In this document: piece by piece, positions 22,672-25,681 of the stretch
Position numbering within the stretch: the stretch's first letter is position 1
Layout of the letters: each line of letters starts with the position of its first letter
IMG/VR virus record: IMGVR_UViG_3300042731_003538
Span: 1 to 25,681 of that record
Origin: a virus
Length of the DNA stretch: 25,681 bases
Reading direction: 5' to 3' (one strand)
Position numbers and translations under genes: made by a program
The notes under the pieces: model-generated
Databases searched by the model: none
What the model was told of the DNA's origin: nothing
Seen by the model: only the letters and a program-made list of their open reading frames with translations

Positions 22672-22979
22672 TGGCACGTGGTGTAGCAAGAGTAGGTGAC
22701 AGAACTCACGGCACTTGTTATGGACACATTACTCCATTGAGTATTGGCGGAACTATAACCAGTGGCAGCGGTAAAGTTATTACCAACGGCAAACGTACAG
22801 CTCGTATTGGTGATACAGTTACAGCAGATTGCGGTCATACTGGCACGATTGTAAGCGGTAGTGGAAAAGATATTGCTGACAATGGTGCTAAACCTGTTGC
22901 TAGATTAAATGACAAAGTTAGTGGCACGTATGTTGCTACTATTATTACTGCCAGCGATGACGTTATTGCTGACGAGTAA
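22671..22979 (+). CDS. PAAR-domain spike-tip protein
   Basis: 102 residues, nearly all PAAR. Glycine-turn beta repeats carry VGDRTHGTCYGHI (residues 8-20) and IGDTVTADCGHTG (46-58), with H13/C16 and C54/H56 as likely zinc ligands, and further repeats such as ITSGSGKVITNGKR and IVSGSGKDIADNG. PAAR proteins form the sharp tip of the cell-puncturing spike (gp5.4 of T4). Length fits. It lies with the nrdB/glutaredoxin unit rather than beside gp5, which is not in this window. Whether it is expressed early or late cannot be told; no late motif directly precedes it. Confidence 0.9.
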   Translation: MARGVARVGDRTHGTCYGHITPLSIGGTITSGSGKVITNGKRTARIGDTVTADCGHTGTIVSGSGKDIADNGAKPVARLNDKVSGTYVATIITASDDVIADE

Positions 22980-23008
22980 AAAACTTTAAAAAAAGTAAAA
23001 CATTTTGC

Positions 23009-23037
23009 TTGACATTAGTAACTTTACCATGTAGTAT
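23009..23037 (+). promoter_or_regulatory. Sigma70-like promoter upstream of the gene at 23072
   Basis: TTGACA at 23009-23014, a 17-nt spacer and TAGTAT at 23032-23037, in the 92-nt intergenic gap. The predicted start near 23044 gives a leader of about 28 nt. A short AAAGT/ACTTT inverted repeat at 22983-22997 upstream is too weak to call a terminator. Confidence 0.6.
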
Positions 23038-23071
23038 AAATTTATATGTTAATAAAACAAATGGTGAATAA

Positions 23072-23359
23072 ATGCGAGCCCAATTATATGAAGACGGCGT
23101 AAAAAGAATCAACGCCAAAATTGAAATACCTATGACTCACGGAGATGTCAGTGACTATGTTTTATGTGCAGTTGCATGTGAACAAGTAACACTGGACGAG
23201 GTACAACAACTTAACAAGCGTGAACTTTTGCGTGTTGCAAAAGATGAGATCTACTCACATGGCGCACAGTATCCTAGAATTAAAGCTAGCGAAGTTGATA
23301 ACGATACAAATGTTATTGTGCGTAATTATGTAAAAAGAATGTTTCCAGAGCTAGACTAA
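23072..23359 (+). CDS. Unknown 95-residue protein
   Basis: Soluble alpha/beta protein with helical DEVQQLNKRELLRVAKDEIY and C-terminal NYVKRMFPELD. No family was recognised, although the pattern looks like proteins conserved in T4-like phages. It has its own sigma70-like promoter, so it is probably early. It is followed one base later by a TTG-start gene. Confidence 0.75.
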   Translation: MRAQLYEDGVKRINAKIEIPMTHGDVSDYVLCAVACEQVTLDEVQQLNKRELLRVAKDEIYSHGAQYPRIKASEVDNDTNVIVRNYVKRMFPELD

Positions 23360-23360
23360 G

Positions 23361-24128
23361 TTGAAAAAATTAATCATTTATATTTGTCCAGGACATCAAT
23401 GTAGTGAATTTGTGCCGTGGTTGATTAACCATAGCTCAGATATGAGTCACAATCAAACAGATGAATTTCCAGTAGATTGGACTGAATACGACAGTAGTTA
23501 TGGTATTGGTTGGGAACCAATGGAGTCACAATGGACATTCAATGGTCAGCCTGATGTTAGGATTAATTATAAAAAACAAGCTAGAATGAGTTCAGAGTTT
23601 CCAGTTAACTGGATGACACAGTATATGGAAACTGTAGACTTTCAAACAGCGTGTGTATTTTTTAATTTAAGCAACCCGGACATATATCAAAAATGGACAA
23701 GTGACTGTCGTGAATGGTTTGCTAAAAATCACAGTGATGTACAACTTGTTTTTGTTGGCCATGTTATGTATCTTGAAACACTCAAGCATCCAAGCCGCTA
23801 TAGCATTAAAGAAGGCTACATATTGGATACAACAGAATATAATTTATCAAGAGAAAATCTTTCCGGTCACAAGCAAAATTTTCAAATATGGTTAAAAACT
23901 AAACAGCAAGCACGTGGTACTAATTTGTATGAAGTTTACAAACAGAGTAAATTTGATTACGTTTTTAATTTAAGTGAATTGGAACATCTTGATGGATGTC
24001 GCCAAGCAATAGGAAAGCTAGTAAGCGTTCCTGATAATTTAGAAGAACTTTTCAATCGTTATATGGAATTAAACAAGCCTGACACTGAGCTTGATGAACT
24101 TTTATTTAAAATAATGCTTGACAAGTAA
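23361..24128 (+). CDS. Unknown protein, possible sulfotransferase-like fold
   Basis: 255 residues from a TTG start at 23361 that follows the preceding stop by one base; the first in-frame ATG would cut 27 residues. The N-terminus KKLIIYICPGHQCSEFVPWL has a hydrophobic strand plus loop, and the C-terminus (LEELFNRYMELNK) is a helix of the type ending phage sulfotransferase-like proteins. No P-loop is certain. It recalls the paralogue pair at 590-2264 only in general layout (similar length, N-terminal strand, C-terminal helix, Trp-rich core). Its end contains the -35 box of the next promoter. Function unknown. Confidence 0.72.
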   Translation: MKKLIIYICPGHQCSEFVPWLINHSSDMSHNQTDEFPVDWTEYDSSYGIGWEPMESQWTFNGQPDVRINYKKQARMSSEFPVNWMTQYMETVDFQTACVFFNLSNPDIYQKWTSDCREWFAKNHSDVQLVFVGHVMYLETLKHPSRYSIKEGYILDTTEYNLSRENLSGHKQNFQIWLKTKQQARGTNLYEVYKQSKFDYVFNLSELEHLDGCRQAIGKLVSVPDNLEELFNRYMELNKPDTELDELLFKIMLDK

Positions 24129-24146
24129 GACGTTTTACTGTATAGT
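24118..24146 (+). promoter_or_regulatory. Sigma70-like promoter before the secreted glycine-zipper gene
   Basis: TTGACA at 24118-24123, 17 nt, and TATAGT at 24141-24146: the best consensus match in the window. The -35 box overlaps the end of the preceding gene. The predicted start near 24153 gives a ~23-nt leader with TAGGAG as ribosome-binding site. Confidence 0.72.
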
Positions 24147-24175
24147 AATATATGTAATTTAGTTAGGAGACTAAA

Positions 24176-24814
24176 ATGAAAAAGACATTAACAACAATTT
24201 TTGGTTTAGCAATGCTAGCAACAACTGCACATGCACATGAAGTTACTTCATACAAGCGTGTATGTGATAATGTTGAAACACCAATTTACGGTGAGAGAAC
24301 AGTAACTACACAAGGCGGTGATGCTGGTGAAGGTGCTCTTGCTGGTATGATTATTGGTGGTATCCTTGGTAAAGGAGTTAGCGGCAATGACAAAGGTGCA
24401 GCCGCTGGTGCAGTTATTGGTGGCATTATTGGTGCTGATAAAGCACAAAAAGGTGGTACACGAACAGAGCGTTACATCACAGGTTACAAAACAGAACGTG
24501 TTTGTAATAACGTAGCAGTTTCGCAATCACATACACATGCAAATGTTGTTCCTGTTGGCAAAGCAGGTCCAATTGAAACTATCTACCGTATCACTACTAA
24601 CACCCCAGGCAAAAAAACATGCACATGGGAAGACGAATATAAAGCAGGACACGGTTGGGTAGAAGTACAAGTGTGCCGTAAAACATCAACTGTAAAATAC
24701 AAGTACGAGTTGGTGGTACGAATAAATGGAAAGTTGTATAGAGATACAACATTTAACTCTAACCTACAGGTTGGAGACTGGTGGAAACTAACAAAAACAG
24801 CAACCTTTAACTAA
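24176..24814 (+). CDS. Exported glycine-zipper envelope protein
   Basis: 212 residues. A clear signal peptide (MKKTLTTIFGLAMLATTAHA, cleavage after AHA-20) directs export. A glycine-zipper segment occupies residues ~50-88 (GALAGMIIGGILGKG and GAAAGAVIGGIIG), like the 17-kDa surface antigen or glycine-zipper 2TM proteins of bacterial envelopes. Two similar Cys-containing blocks (KRVCDNVE, ERVCNNVA) flank it, and two more Cys (CTWEDEY, VQVCRKT) follow. Such proteins act in the outer membrane or periplasm. In a phage it may alter the host envelope, exclude other phages or help lysis; these are guesses. No lipobox. Confidence 0.85.
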   Translation: MKKTLTTIFGLAMLATTAHAHEVTSYKRVCDNVETPIYGERTVTTQGGDAGEGALAGMIIGGILGKGVSGNDKGAAAGAVIGGIIGADKAQKGGTRTERYITGYKTERVCNNVAVSQSHTHANVVPVGKAGPIETIYRITTNTPGKKTCTWEDEYKAGHGWVEVQVCRKTSTVKYKYELVVRINGKLYRDTTFNSNLQVGDWWKLTKTATFN

Positions 24815-24824
24815 TAGGTGATAT

Positions 24825-25681
24825 ATGTTAAAGCACATTCTTTCCGCACTATTGGTAGTAGCAGCAACATCTGCTACTGCCAATGTAGATACTAGTCCAC
24901 GTCCAAAGTTGAGACCTGACAATATAGGCGTTAACAATCGTGTAAGCCAAGTTGATTACAGCAAACAATGGAATTTTAATTATAGTGAATTCATTTACAC
25001 TGATTATACAAAATACCAACAACTAAATCAAAAATACTGGACTGGTACTTATGAAGTAGATCGTCATCGTCAGTATGTTGAGCATTATAATAACGATAAC
25101 TGTACTGATCATTTACTAACAGAAAAAAGCATGAATGGTTGGCAAGGTCGTGCAAATTATCAAAGTAATGACAAAACATATCAATGTGTACGATTACTAG
25201 CAAAAATGGCTAGAACAGAATTTAGCCATTGGGATCGGGGAGAATGGAACCAGTTGTTGTTTGACACAATGATTCCACATTGGTTAGACAACAATGCGTT
25301 TGTTATGAAAAACTATCGTGATGATCATGGGTATCAGGAAAACATTCCTTTTGACAACTTGAGATATGATATTTTTTACAACTACTATACACTAGCACAG
25401 TGGTATGGTACTGATGTTGAAACAGACCGCCGCATGCTAACTTGGTGGGAGAACCAAGAGCGTAGTCATACACATGCAGTATGGAGCAAAAATGCTCACA
25501 AATGTTTTAAGCCCAGTAAAACTGTAGATCAAAGTCAGTTTTATCCAGCTAACAGAAAAAATCAAGGCACTGGACTATGTCAAAACGGTGCAGCAAAGTA
25601 TGCCTGGATGTTAACACTAACTGGACTATATCACAAAAACAGCGACTATATTAATGAAGCTGTATGGGTAGTAGATAACAT
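24825..25681 (+). CDS. Exported protein, possible alpha/alpha-barrel polysaccharide lyase or hydrolase (3' truncated by window)
   Basis: Open from ATG 24825 to the window edge, 285 residues visible, end missing. The first ~19 residues (MLKHILSALLVVAATSATA) form a signal peptide. The rest is very Trp/Tyr/Asn-rich with helices: WNQLLFDTMIPHW, NLRYDIFYNYYTLAQWYG, ETDRRMLTWWENQE, NGAAKYAWMLTLTGLYHKN. The repeated helical pattern with aromatic grooves is reminiscent of alginate-lyase-type and other (alpha/alpha) toroid enzymes that bind polysaccharide. I could not identify catalytic residues, so the enzyme call is tentative. It follows the glycine-zipper gene by 10 nt and is probably co-expressed. 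Confidence 0.8.
   Translation, partial: MLKHILSALLVVAATSATANVDTSPRPKLRPDNIGVNNRVSQVDYSKQWNFNYSEFIYTDYTKYQQLNQKYWTGTYEVDRHRQYVEHYNNDNCTDHLLTEKSMNGWQGRANYQSNDKTYQCVRLLAKMARTEFSHWDRGEWNQLLFDTMIPHWLDNNAFVMKNYRDDHGYQENIPFDNLRYDIFYNYYTLAQWYGTDVETDRRMLTWWENQERSHTHAVWSKNAHKCFKPSKTVDQSQFYPANRKNQGTGLCQNGAAKYAWMLTLTGLYHKNSDYINEAVWVVDN

Noticed and set aside
22981-23000. Short inverted repeat ACTTT/AAAGT as terminator after the PAAR gene
   Set aside because: Only five AT pairs and no following U-tract.
1-25681. Search for tRNA genes, CRISPR arrays, IS elements or integrase
   Set aside because: Intergenic gaps are all below about 160 nt and hold no cloverleaf, repeat array or transposase-like frame.

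Overview
The window looks like part of the genome of a T4-like (tevenvirus-type) tailed phage, most probably marine. The evidence is: AT-rich sequence packed with short overlapping genes almost all on the plus strand; a T4-type replication set (gp62-like clamp-loader subunit, zinc-finger/TOPRIM primase like gp61, DnaB-fold helicase like gp41); a class I ribonucleotide reductase pair with a glutaredoxin; virion-type proteins; and repeated copies of a motif very close to the T4 late promoter TATAAATA. The host cannot be named from the sequence. TTGACA/TATAAT-type promoters suggest a proteobacterial host using a sigma70-like factor. No tRNA, rRNA, CRISPR array, insertion sequence or integrase was seen.

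Layout. 1-3491: small replication-associated genes (gp62-like, a C2HC zinc-finger protein, and a 193-residue protein that keeps the core motifs of bacterial DNA polymerase III alpha), interrupted by a tandem pair of paralogous 281-residue proteins. 3472-3843: the only minus-strand gene. 3907-4734: a likely virion protein behind a late promoter. 4744-8710: primase, a methyltransferase, an SGNH-type hydrolase and the replicative helicase. 8746-16019: mostly late-promoted genes of unknown or structural type, including a protein with DNA/RNA-ligase-type KxDG motifs, a coiled-coil/membrane protein, a basic two-cysteine protein, a second SGNH-type protein and an acidic scaffold-like protein. 16080-16751: a RecB/Cas4-type PD-(D/E)XK exonuclease. 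16793-17936: a virion protein and a conserved-looking unknown. 17996-22381: nrdA, an unknown gene, nrdB and glutaredoxin. 22378-24128: a beta-barrel-like small protein, a PAAR spike-tip protein and two unknowns. 24176-end: two genes with signal peptides, the last running off the window.

How the parts work together. Ribonucleotide reductase and glutaredoxin supply dNTPs; clamp-loader subunit, primase and helicase serve the fork; the exonuclease may degrade or recombine DNA. Late genes are marked by five plus-strand copies of (G/C)ATAAATAC. Metabolic and replication genes carry sigma70-like promoters. Early-type and late-type units are interleaved rather than separated into arms. At two genes (primase and exonuclease) the -10 box sits exactly 6 nt before the ATG, which predicts leaderless mRNAs.

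Most notable items: the miniature DnaE-like protein, the KxDG nucleotidyltransferase-like protein, the predicted leaderless early transcripts, and the palindromic/hairpin element in the nrdB leader. All calls rest on reading the sequence and on remembered family motifs; no database search was possible.
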